Below are positions 46,153 to 56,800 of a DNA stretch of 64,000 nucleotides, one piece after another. Below the pieces are notes generated by a model that had not been told where the DNA came from, ran no database searches, and saw nothing but the letters and a program-made list of their open reading frames with translations. Origin of the DNA: Sphaerolaimus hirsutus (lineage: Eukaryota > Nematoda > Chromadorea > Monhysterida > Sphaerolaimidae). The translations under genes were made by a program, and so were the position numbers. The number at the start of each line of letters is the position of its first letter. Position 1 is the first letter of the stretch. The DNA is taken from positions 13,853,147-13,917,146 of the forward strand of contig OZ038457.1 in assembly GCA_964036195.1 (NCBI GenBank), read 5' to 3'.

Positions 46153-46158
<6 letters not shown>
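44888..46158. mobile_element. Element inserted in a (TA)n tract
   Basis: aaactggtgg on the left and ccaccagttt on the right are inverted ends, each abutting a long (TA)n microsatellite. Inside, 'ggaaaatataaatgag' occurs twice in one orientation (about 44894, 45066) and once inverted (about 45940). No protein is recognised. Its open frames do not resemble a transposase. Confidence 0.6.
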
Positions 46159-46187
<29 letters not shown>

Positions 46188-46639
46188 GCAACATTTATTA
46201 TGCTATCCCATGGCTCCACAGCCATTCTGTGACTATATAACTATAACATCACAAGTACTGTCACTTGTCTGACATACCTGTATATGTTGACTCATAACCA
46301 TATCTGGGAGCTTAAACAAAATGGTTTTATTGAAAAAGCAGGGCTGTTAAAAAAACGTTTTTTTTCATCCGTAGTTAATAGCACTTTTTTCTGCAGAGGA
46401 CATTCTGTAAAACTTGTGGGATTTTGCCGGGACCAGGACGCTCTCGTTCAATATCTCGCGGCTTCGGCGACATCGCTCATCGATTTGTTCCAATTCAGCA
46501 CATGTGCAGGGTGGAGGAAGGGCGGGGGTGCTTGACTCATTGCCAGCACATAAGAAAACATACATGATGCATGTGTATACATTTACATACACAGCATGAC
46601 CAACTCCTGGAATGGGATGAATGGACAGATAGGGCATTA

Positions 46640-46890
46640 TTGTGCCCACACACACTAGTTTTCACTGTGACTTCGTGGGAAAACTGAATTTAAAAAAATG
46701 CAAATTAATGATCATGGTTGAACGATTTTATTGATTTTAAATTTGAATTTAAATTAATGAAAGTTAAACTTCGAAAATTTTGATACTAAAACACATATAG
46801 CATACAAAAAGAGTAGGCTGGATGTCGCCATATCGCCATTTTAGTTTTCACACCGGTCACGGTGAAAACTAGTGTGTGTAGGGCCAATTG
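46640..46890. repeat. Inverted repeat with cacacacactagttttcac ends
   Basis: 'gcccacacacactagttttcac' near 46650 and its inverse 'gtgaaaactagtgtgtgtagggc' near 46880 bound about 240 bp of AT-rich filler. It is a MITE-like element. 46190-46390 before it is a decayed AGGGTTGG-type fragment. Confidence 0.6.
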
Positions 46891-47044
46891 AACCAATCGA
46901 CAAATCAATGAGTGATGTTGCGTAGCCCCACGATATTGAAAAGAGCAACCGGGACCGGGACCGTGGCTTCGTTTGACCCGAATATAAACAATCCATCCGA
47001 CCTAAATAAAATTATTTAAAAAAATTATTTGAATCCTGGCAATG

Positions 47045-48768
47045 GGGCTGCACACGCTAATTGACATTGGTTTTTGGGTATTGATTATGTCAACTCAGAG
47101 TCAACTAAGAATTTTGTGAGTTGACCCTGGAACATTTTAGATGAAAATTTTTTGAAAACTTGAAAACCGCAATTTTATTGTGTCAATTTAAAAATTTGTG
47201 CAGTACAGATTTTTGTGTAACTGGTAGAGTCAACTAAAGTGCACACATGTGCTGAAAAAGTGTATGTTTTGTATTAAGTTGACATTTCTCGCTGATTACT
47301 TTTGTCAATTGCATCATTTTATTATGCAAAAATCAACTTCAGTTGACATTTTTGCTGTCTACAAAGAACAATTTTTGTTATGGTGAAAATGTCAACTAGT
47401 GAAAAAAGTGTACTCAGTGCATGAAAGTGTACATTTGTTAGTTGACATTTTCATGATACAGAAATTTGATTGACACAAGTAGTTGCTGTTCATTGTCAAC
47501 TGCCCAAGATCATGCCAAAATAAATGAAAAAGTGTGTTTTATGGCTAGTTGACACAGCACTCGCCAACTTACTAAAAGTAACTTTATTTATTCAATTTTA
47601 ATCAAAAATTTATGAAATTTGAGATTCTGATAGAAAAACATTTACCCCATCTTTCATAGAAGAACTTTTAGCATGAAAGTTTATGACAAATGAAGAAAAA
47701 AAATTTTTTGTCAAATTTCAGAATGAGTTGACATTGGGTTTTTGTATACAAATGAGGTGTTTGCATGCTTGACAACCATATATAATTAACTTTGTCAACT
47801 TGAAAAAAAATTTTATCAGAAAACTTACTAAAAATGTAATTTGATGCTAGGATAGTATAGGAAAAGGTGAAAAAATGGATGAATACTGGTGTAGGTAAAC
47901 TTTCATGGTAAAATTGGCAAAATTGCTGAATTGACAATTCACTTTAATGTTATTTGTCAAATTCATGAATGCATGCTCAACTCAGCAATTTTTTGCTCAT
48001 CTCTAAAAATAGTTTTTAAAAATAAAATATGTTTCAATTCTTTTCAATTTTTTTCTGAAATGCTTTAGTATGCTTTTATCTATCAAATGACACAGGTTAC
48101 ACAATTTTAATTCCAGCAAAAAAATTTTTTAACAATATTTAAGGATTGAATTTTCTGAAAATGATACCTTTCATTTCCTGTGCGCATTTCTTTCAGTTGA
48201 TTAATCACCATGTTCCAAATTTTCTTGCCTTTCTGCTGGTACTGTTTGCAATATGATATACATTTCTTGACTACAATGAAAAATAAATTTTGGTTTGTTG
48301 CAAAATAATTCTTTCCTCTTTTATAAGGCATCATTTGAACAATTTTTTATATCAAAAAATTGCCCTATATTTATTCTACATTAAGCAACAACATACACAA
48401 TCACACATAAAACAAATAAATTTTTTTTCAATGTGTAACAAGAAAATAAATTTGAAAATTATCATAGTTTATTCTAACATTAATAATTAAGTGTCACAAT
48501 ATCAAATTACTTTTGTCTGATAACATAGGAACATGTAAATCACACAAATACCATCACAGAAAGCTGGGTCAACTCATTTCTGAAACCATTTTTTTCTCAG
48601 TTGACAAAATCATTTTACAATCAGGCCTAACTACCCAAAAAACACAAAAAAATAGCTTAACACGTATGCAGGTAACTTAAATGTCAATTAAGACATTGAT
48701 TGCGTCAACTAAACACCATTTGACTCTGAGTTGACTCTAATTTCAATGTCAACTAGCGTGTGCAGCCC
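47045..48768. mobile_element. 1.7 kb DNA element with GGGCTGCACACGCTA ends
   Basis: The termini gggctgcacacgctaattgacattg and, inverted, gggctgcacacgctagttgacattg agree in all but one base and are flanked by caatg on both sides, a 5-bp duplication. The interior is very AT-rich with many scattered 'gtcaact' words. No frame over 90 codons looks like transposase. It lies directly downstream of the G6PC stop. Confidence 0.8.
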
Positions 48769-48804
48769 CAATGGTCCTGAGAACTGCGCTTTATATCATT
48801 TATA

Positions 48805-51800
48805 TCAATTTTGCTTTGATTTTGGCACAGGCATCAAATGTGAATATTCACAAGCTACACGCGGTATCAAATACAATATTACCACCGTACACAGCATATT
48901 CACAAAAAATTCCACGAGATAGCATAAAAACGCATCATCCACAAAACTTAAACACGTGAGTTTCTGCAGCAGAAATATGATGGCCAAATTGGAGAAGCAC
49001 AATAAAAATGTCAATGGCTTTTGAAAGCGCATAGTGCCGCGCAACAAAGTTTTCATAGGTGGTGTGATAAACGCCAGCGACATAGCTATGCCGCACAATG
49101 TTGCAATGTCTCTCACTAGAGTCATTTTTGGCCTGGTCGCTATGTGGACCCACTGAGAATTTTCACACCAACGTTCAGCGTAACTCAGAGACCAGTCGGG
49201 GTTCAGATCAAGAAATATCATGAGGAAATTGCAGCCGACCCCCGTCGCTGTCAGGACAGCGGCACAGAACAGAGACGTTTGAGGTCCAGATAAGATTTTG
49301 TTTCCTTTGTTCACATACAAGAAGGCTTTGGCTGATGCGATACCTGCAAGTGGGCGGCGCTGAGTCACGGATGTGCATTCACGCAGCGATAAGAGCGCAG
49401 CTGCGGTACTCACGGCTAGGGTGTCAAAAAAGTTATCGGAAAACGGAAAAAATTGCACTTGGCGGGAAACTGTAACGGAAAACATTTTTGCACTCACCGG
49501 AAAACGGGAAAATCAAATGCCGGAAATCGGAAAACAAAATTAGCATGGAAATGGAAACAATCCCAAGAATTTGTAGAAATTTTGCTGGAAATGGAAAGAT
49601 TTGCAGAAATCTTGCTGAAAACACATGAAATTTGCAGAAGCTTTGCCGGAAACAGATACCATTTGCCGAGGTTTTTTTCGGAAACAGTAAAAATTGGAGA
49701 AATTTTGCAGGAAACAATTTTTGTCATAATTAGGGTGTCAAATTTCCATTTCTGCCTTTCCGAAGGAAAATTTTTTACCTTTCCGTTTTCCGGGAGCTGA
49801 AATTTTTTTACCTTTCCGTTTTCCGTTTTCCAGCAGCCAAAATTTTTTTACCTTTCCGTTTTCCGGCAGCTGAAAATTTTTTACCTTTCCGTTTCCGTTT
49901 TTCCGGCCCATTTTTCCGTTTTCCGGCTGAAAATTTTTTACCTTTCCGTTTCCATTTTTCCATTTTCTGGCTCAATTTTCAGTTTTCTGGCATTTTTCCA
50001 TTATTTTTCCAATCGGTATTTATCTTTTTCCACTATGGTGTTTTTAACTACCAGGTTTGGTGTCATTCATAATTTTTATCTGTATCCAAATCTGTAAAAA
50101 ACACATACTTTGCAGTCTGCTGAGTATACTTTTACTGTTCAGTTACATCAAAGTTCACTTTTGCTGAATTCTTATTGTTGTTGTAGTGTATTTTTGCTAC
50201 CTTTTGATGATTTTTTGTTGGTTCAGTTAAGCTTGAACTACAAGTGAAGTTACTGGCATGATCCATAGTTGCAGAATGTACAGCTACCACAATCAAAGCC
50301 AAACAGGCAAACCTGCATCCAGGTTTTTCTTCTGCAAATTTGTTCAGTTCCTTGCAAATTTCACTTTATTTTTTTCCGTTTCCGTGAAAATTTAGCTTTC
50401 CGTTTTCCGGCATTTCATTTTTCCGTTTTCCGGCCGATAAATTTTTTTTACCTTTCCGTTTTCCGTTTTCCGCTGAGTGAATTTTTTTTACCTTGCCGTT
50501 TTCCGGCAGAATTTTTTTTTTACCTTTCCGTTTTCCGTAAAGTGAAAAATTTGTACCTTTCCGTTTTCCGTGAAAAATTTGTCATAATTGGAAGCAATAA
50601 GTTTTGCATAATTACCAGTTTGGCTGAAACATATAACAGAAAGCTGGGCCACAAAATGAAAAATGAGGCAGAAAACAGAAATTTTGCCAGAAAACAGAAA
50701 AATATTAGAAAACGGAAAATGAGCCAGAATAACAGAAAAAAACAAATTTAGCACACAGAAAACAGGAAAAAATTGACTTTGGAAAGAGGAAATAAAAAAC
50801 CCGAAAACCCCCGAAAAAAGTTCACAACCTTAGTCACAACGCAGAAATCACTTTAGGACCTCAAAAACTGGTAACCCACCAACCTGCGAACACGCCGAAG
50901 AAAATTTGGTGTGGAAAATGAGCAGCTACGATGACACGGGAAAAACCAATCACGACCAGAAGTGTTGCGTAAGCCACGTAGGCAAATAGGGTGCGTGATA
51001 TGCCGATTACAAGCCAGATGAAAAGCCTGACGGGCAAGAGGGGAAGTCTCTATTTGGAGTGGTATACTGTTTGATTTACCGCGACGTAAGCTAATGTAAT
51101 CGCTGGCAAGGGTAAGGATATACAGACGTAGCACACACAGCAATTTTGAGTTATGCATTTGAACGGGTTTTTTTCGGAATCGAACTGAAATGCGGAAGTA
51201 GAAAATCTGCCGAACATGTCGCGTTTGATAGATTTTGTAGTTCCGCGTGCAAACACGTTCTAATAAGAATAGGGTTGGCCGATGTTTTTTTAAACGTTTT
51301 TTTTTTTAAACATGACGTCCGAAATGTTTTTTTTTTAAACATCGGCCGAAATTTTTAGTACTAGGCACTAGGTATTTTGCAAAATTTTTGCGCGCAAGCG
51401 CGCAATTTCACACACAAATTGACATTGGTGGTTGTTTCCATTCGTTTTGTGGCATTTTTAGTATCAAAGTATCCATTTCTATGTGCTACTATGGGTTAAT
51501 AAGCCGTCATATGTTGCTGTAGTATATAATATTGAGGTAATGTGCTTCCATGTACCTCCACAGTGTGTAACATCACTCCCAAAGTAACAAACTCCTTTTA
51601 TAACCTTGTTCATCATTACTCCGTGCCAAACTTTACCTGAAGTCACAAACATTCGACTATAAGGCGATATACGAACGATATGTCAACAAAAAATGGATAT
51701 TTTTGACACAAATCACCACTTATAATGCTATCCCATGGCTCCACAGACATTACATGGTCATATATAACTAGGGTTGGAAAAAAACGTTTTTTTTAACTCG

Positions 51801-53353
51801 ATGTTGTTGTTTTTTAAAAACGTTTTTTTTTTAACGTTTTTTTTTTTTAAACGTTTTTTTTTAAAAGCTCCCAGATATGACCTAGTGTCAACATATATAG
51901 GTATATCAGACACTGGCAATACTCTGTGATGTTAAATATGACCATATAATGGCTGTGGAGCCATGGGATAGCATTATAAGTGGTGATTTGTGTCAAAAAT
52001 ATCCATTTTTCGTCGACATATCGTTCGTATATCGCCTTATAGTCGAATGTTCGTGACTTCAGTTAAAGTTTGGCACGGAATGGTGATCAAACAAGGTTAT
52101 AAAAGGAGGTTGTTACTTTGGGAGTGAAGTTACACACTGTGGAGGTACATGGAAGCACATTAACTCAATATTATATATTACAGCAACATATGTCAGCTTA
52201 TTCACCCATGGTAGCACATAGAAATGGATGTTTTGATACTAAAAATGCAACAAAACCAATGAAAACAACCACCAATGTCAATTTGTGTGTGAAAGTGCGC
52301 GCTTGCGCGCAAAAATTTTGCAAAATACATAGTGCTTAGTACTAAAAATTTCGGCCGATGTTTTTTAAAAAAAAAAACATTTCGGACGTCATGTTTTTTT
52401 TTTTTTTTTTACGTTTTTTTATATTTAAAAACGTTTTAAAAAAAACATCGGCCAACCCTATATATAACATCATAGAGTATTGCCACTGTTTGATATACTT
52501 ATCTATGTGGACACAAGGTCATATCTGCGAGCTTTTAAAAAAAACGTTTTTATTCCAACCCTAAATAAGAAACGCAAAATTTCGGCTCATCGTGCGCCAT
52601 TCACACATCAAATCATGTTCCAAATTGTGCGCGACACTGTAAACCCACCTCAAAGAGTTAACGACCGCCAACTCTAACATGTTGTACAGGGAGCTGGTCC
52701 GCCAGTCGGGTGTCACAAACACCGGTCGCTTTCTGCCCTGCACCATGGGTCGCGCTTGGAGAAAAATGAAGAATACCGTCGCCGTAACCATGCAGTGCCC
52801 GCTGGGATTACCTGCGTCCAAGATCAATCTTAGGCCGACAAAATAATCTATTAGCATTCGGGTGTGCAAAAAGATTGTCATTAGCCGATACGGCAATAAA
52901 AAAAGAGCATGAGAAATATTGTCAACCTGGTCCAGTCTCGCAAGTGTGGCTGGCTTGCAGCAACGTTGTGTTAAGTAATCTGTCCGCGTGTTCGCCGACG
53001 TACCAGTACGGTCGGTCGCCGTGCAGCCACCTGAAACAACGCATAAGTCAACAAATTTCCCGCATGCAGCGAAGCATGCATGACGCGAACAGCACCAAAA
53101 AAACGAACCATTTGGACACGCCATTGATGAATTCACTGATGGCGCCGGCGGCGAGCATGTTCACGGCGGTGGCCGGCGCCAAGGGGAACAGCAGCGGGAA
53201 GTAGACCGTGAGCGTCCACCTGGGGTTGCCCAACGCGGTGAAGCGGTTCCACAGGTCGACCCCGTCCGCGCCCGCGTAGCCCATCCATGATGTTTGCTGT
53301 AGCCACCGTGTTATGCCGATTTCAACATCTTGCAAGCTGTCGAGCAGCCACAT
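48805..53353 (-). CDS. G6PC: Glucose-6-phosphatase catalytic subunit
   Basis: Five exons on the minus strand: 53109-53353 (ATG at 53353), 52927-53030, 52649-52811, 50884-51047 and 48805-49343. They join in phase to 404 residues; vertebrate G6PC has about 357, and the excess is mostly C-terminal. The phosphatase signature is complete: KWWLHGDRPYW (K-X6-RP), NPSGHCM (PSGH) and SRVIVAAHFPHQ (SR-X5-H). Also conserved are HTCETGPG and AERWCENSQWVHI. Hydrophobic segments recur as expected for a multi-pass ER membrane enzyme that hydrolyses glucose-6-phosphate to glucose at the lumenal face, the last step of gluconeogenesis and glycogenolysis. Intron 3 carries nested hAT MITEs and intron 4 a long purine/pyrimidine repeat. 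The gene is divergent from ACAP and shares a short upstream region. Confidence 0.95.
49420..50830. repeat. 'ccgttttccgg' repeat filling G6PC intron 4
   Basis: About 1.4 kb is built from ggaaaacggaaa-type words. They run on the plus strand at 49430-49710, on the opposite strand ('acctttccgttttccggcagctgaaaattttt') at 49740-50000 and 50370-50580, then switch back at 50620-50820. The layout is a degenerate foldback. The open frames across it are repeat artefacts. Confidence 0.7.
51270..52563. mobile_element. AGGGTTGG hAT MITE in G6PC intron 3 (outer)
   Basis: It starts tagggttggccgatg and ends ttccaaccta-type (ccaacccta), flanked by the perfect 8-bp duplication aataagaa (51262-51269 and 52564-52571). 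It is interrupted by a second member of the same family at 51769-52460. Confidence 0.88.
51769..52460. mobile_element. AGGGTTGG hAT MITE (inner, nested)
   Basis: Opposite orientation to its host element, bounded by tagggttggaaaa and ggccaaccta-type ends, with the perfect 8-bp duplication tatataac (51761-51768 and 52461-52468). The interior contains a gcgcgcttgcgcgc palindrome and about 600 bp shared with 59734-60435 and 61884-62549. Confidence 0.88.
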
Positions 53354-53868
53354 TTCGAACCAGTTTTGGATGAGTGCCAAATACAGGATCGGGTCATTAT
53401 GACAACTTGGCCCAGGTCCAACTTACCGGTTGGGTGTTGTACGAACGATAGTGAAACCCCCAATTTTTGATAAAAATAGCGAAAGTTTGACAGCAAATTT
53501 TCACCTTCATAATCGCTATTTTCGTCTGTATACATGGTGTAATACCAATGTCAAGCTATTTTTGGCCTATATTTTAGTTATATTTATAGCGATTTCGAAA
53601 CTTTTGGCCGGCTGCCAGTATGTTATGGGGTATCTCAAGTATAATAGCTGAATGTATACGCATACAAAGAGTAGACAATCGTCTGTTGGCTCTGGGAAAT
53701 ACAGAACGTTCTCGATATTTTGCTAAGGATTAGTATAACGTTGCTCCACTCGCGACACAACGATTTTCAGATCGTCTTGTTGCATCCGAAACGCTTTGAC
53801 TTTAATCGTTCCGTACACCTCTCCGATTTTCAACAAAAAAGATAAATTTGTTAACATTGCATCCCACG
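53354..53868. promoter_or_regulatory. Shared 5' region of divergent G6PC and ACAP
   Basis: The two start codons face away from each other and are about 515 bp apart, with no repeat between them. Both promoters and 5' UTRs must lie here unless non-coding first exons exist farther away. No TATA box is convincing. The region contains two 'gttgtacgaacgatag/ctcgacacaacg' type patches but no motif I can name. Confidence 0.5.
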
Positions 53869-56800
53869 ATGAACACATTGAAGGGCATCGAACTGGCTGA
53901 AGCGCTGAAGGATTCTCCGCGTTTCCGATGGGAGCTTCATCAGCACGAAACCTACTTCAGGAAATTGGACACTAAACTCAGAGAAGTGAGTCCCCGCATG
54001 GCTGTGGTGCCATTATCTTTAAGCCTGGTCTAATTGCGAAATGTGGTTTCTGGATTATGCTTTCTTGCTTCGGCGGGATTTCCCAGCACCATTTCACCAT
54101 TTATGATTGTTGAATATCGATAGTCTTTGTCCCAAATTGTTATATGTCGATACGCCGTTGCTCGGTGACCCGACCACACATAGCATATGCCCTATTTTCT
54201 GTAAAAATGCATAATGGTACCACAACGTTTTGTCTCAGATCGTTCGGCTCTGTGCCATCATGATCGATTTTGGAAAGAGTTACGTCGGCGCTTTTTAGTG
54301 CGTTTATGAATTTGATTTTTCAACATTCCTGTAATTTTGTGCCAGCTCTTATCCATCACAGCAATATGGTGGACGCGATGAGCGATATAAACAACGAATG
54401 CTTCAGCACGGATCCTTCAATGTGCAGTGCCTTCGGCATAGTCACCATGGCTCTTCGTGAAGTGGTCAAAATTGAAAAGGTAGCTTTTCGTGAATTACGA
54501 ATTGACACGCACATGACTCATCAATGTCAAGTTATATGACGTAAATCCTCGAATTAGTCCCCATGCGAGTTATTTTTTCAGTAGAACTTTTTACTGGAAT
54601 TCATCAACGGAAAATGTTATTTTTTCATGAATATTTTCGGTAAAAAATTCTGAGCAATTTTTTTATATGAATGGGATTCCATTTATTCCATCCATACATT
54701 TGTACATTACAATTGGTACATCAGACATCGACTGTTTTTGCATGGGCGTCTTTCCCACAGATCATTGTGAACAAGGACGTATCCAGGGGGGGGCGGGGGG
54801 GGCTGCAGCCCCCCCCCCTTCCCGGGGTGAGACCTAAAAAGTTACCGGAAAATGCAACTTTTCCTGCATATTTTTCGATGTTGCTTAAAATTTTTGCGCG
54901 CAAGCGCGCAATTCCTTACCCATGCATTGTTTTTTCAGCGGATCGGCCCCTGTAAACCAAAATCTCTGGAAATGAACACAATTTTGCGAATTTCGCTGTA
55001 TATGTATGCATATTTACATACATATAAAGCGGTTCCTGGCGCTGGCGCCAACGCCATTAGCGCCATGGCGTGGCGCCTTTGTATGGCGCTAGCGCCAAAA
55101 CGCCTTTCCGTCCCTATATAGGGAAAAATTTTAGGGGGGGGGCTGAGCCCCCCCCCGTTCGCCGGCCCCCGTAAACAAGCAGCCCCCCCCCCGCTCAAAA
55201 ATCCTGGATACGTCCCTGATTGTGAAACGATTTTCCTCTATGCCAACGGGGGTTTCTCCAAAGGGGGACTTATTCAAGGATTATACATATCAACTCACTC
55301 ACTCCGCTTTCATTGCAGTTGCTAGTGGAGCAGGCGCATTGGTCTGTCATGCGGAATTTGCAGGACTTCCTGCAGAAGTGAGTCTAGCACATTCTTACTT
55401 ATTCGCGCCATAGCCCGTGTTAAATTGATCATCTTCGCAGGGATCTACACAAAGTGTTCGACACTCGGCAGCACTTCGACAAGTTGTCCGCCAGCCTGGA
55501 CGAGAGCTTGGCGCGGTCGGCCGCCGTGTCGCGCAGCGCGGCCGTGGACGCGACCGCGTCCAACGGTAATAGCGAGCGTGTTTTGCTGATAAATTTGCGG
55601 ACCAGATTGTATCGTGATTTTAGAAGAACAGATAAAAAATAGCCGAAAATAGGCAGTTGGGCGCACTAGTGATTTTGGAGGTGCAAATATATAAAAAGGT
55701 AAATATGAAAATCAGCGATTGTCAGTCATTCAAGATTTCTCGGGATTCAATGGTAAAATTTCTCTAAAATAGCTCCAGATTTGGGGGGGGGGCTGGGTTC
55801 AGTGAATTAGCCAAAAATTTGGCCTCCCGGATTGATAGACAGCTGGGCGGTTTGGGGGGTTACCCCAACCCCATTGGAGACCCCTGATTGAACTATTAAA
55901 CAGACCTATTCAGGTGAGCAACGGTCCGAGGGCAACGATGGGCCGGCGGCTGACGTGCGGGGCGAGACAACTGCCATCGCTACTTGCTTCGCGCACACCG
56001 CGCTCGATTATGCTTTTCTCATCAATGTCACTCACCACAAAAAGAATGCAGAGATACTCAAATCGGTAGGTCTCGCATCGGTTCTGTGCTCCAATCCGAT
56101 TAAGATATGTTTTCCATGTCCTATCACGTCGCGGTCTTAATATAGGGGCGATGTCACTTTCGGGACAAATTTTTAAGATATGTTTTCTTTAAATTTGTCC
56201 CTTTTGTTTATCAGGCTATTTCTCTAAATTTGTCTATTTGTCGCTAAACCCTGCCAAGCCAACTGTCCCATGCCGCTCTGCCCGTGCAGCTGCAGTCGTT
56301 TGTGGACGCGTGCTGCTCAGCGTTCGGCGAGGGCCGCGAGCTGTTCGTCGCCGAGCATTGGGCCAGAGACGTGGAGTATGTGCGCAAAGCCATTTGCGAT
56401 TTCGAGAGTGGCGCCAGGCGAGCGGAGATCAAGATGCAGGACAGGCACACGCTGGTGCCCAAGGTAACTATTTGTTTGATATTCCAGGGCAAGTACAAAA
56501 CCGATGGAAACACGCCCCACTGTCATCTTGTAAGTGTATAAAGTTATGTGCGTGCGTGCAAAAGAAATCAAAATAACTACTGAATCACTGCCATAAAGTT
56601 TGTCTTATGATAACGGTAACGGTTTTATGATTTAAAAAAACACTTTGTCTAATTTATGTAAAAGAATCCGACTTTAAAAAAATGAAAATAAAGTGCCACT
56701 CGTAGCTGTTTTTTTTAGAAAGCTGGTTTCAGACGCATGTAAAAATACATTAACATATTCAGAAATATTTCCACCGTGTGATTTTGTATGTTAAATTGCG

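Noticed and set aside
49453..50751. ORFs up to 160 codons in G6PC intron 4
   Set aside because: They are created by the lack of stops in the ggaaaa/ttttcc repeat. They lie inside a well-defined intron and have phenylalanine/arginine-rich nonsense composition.
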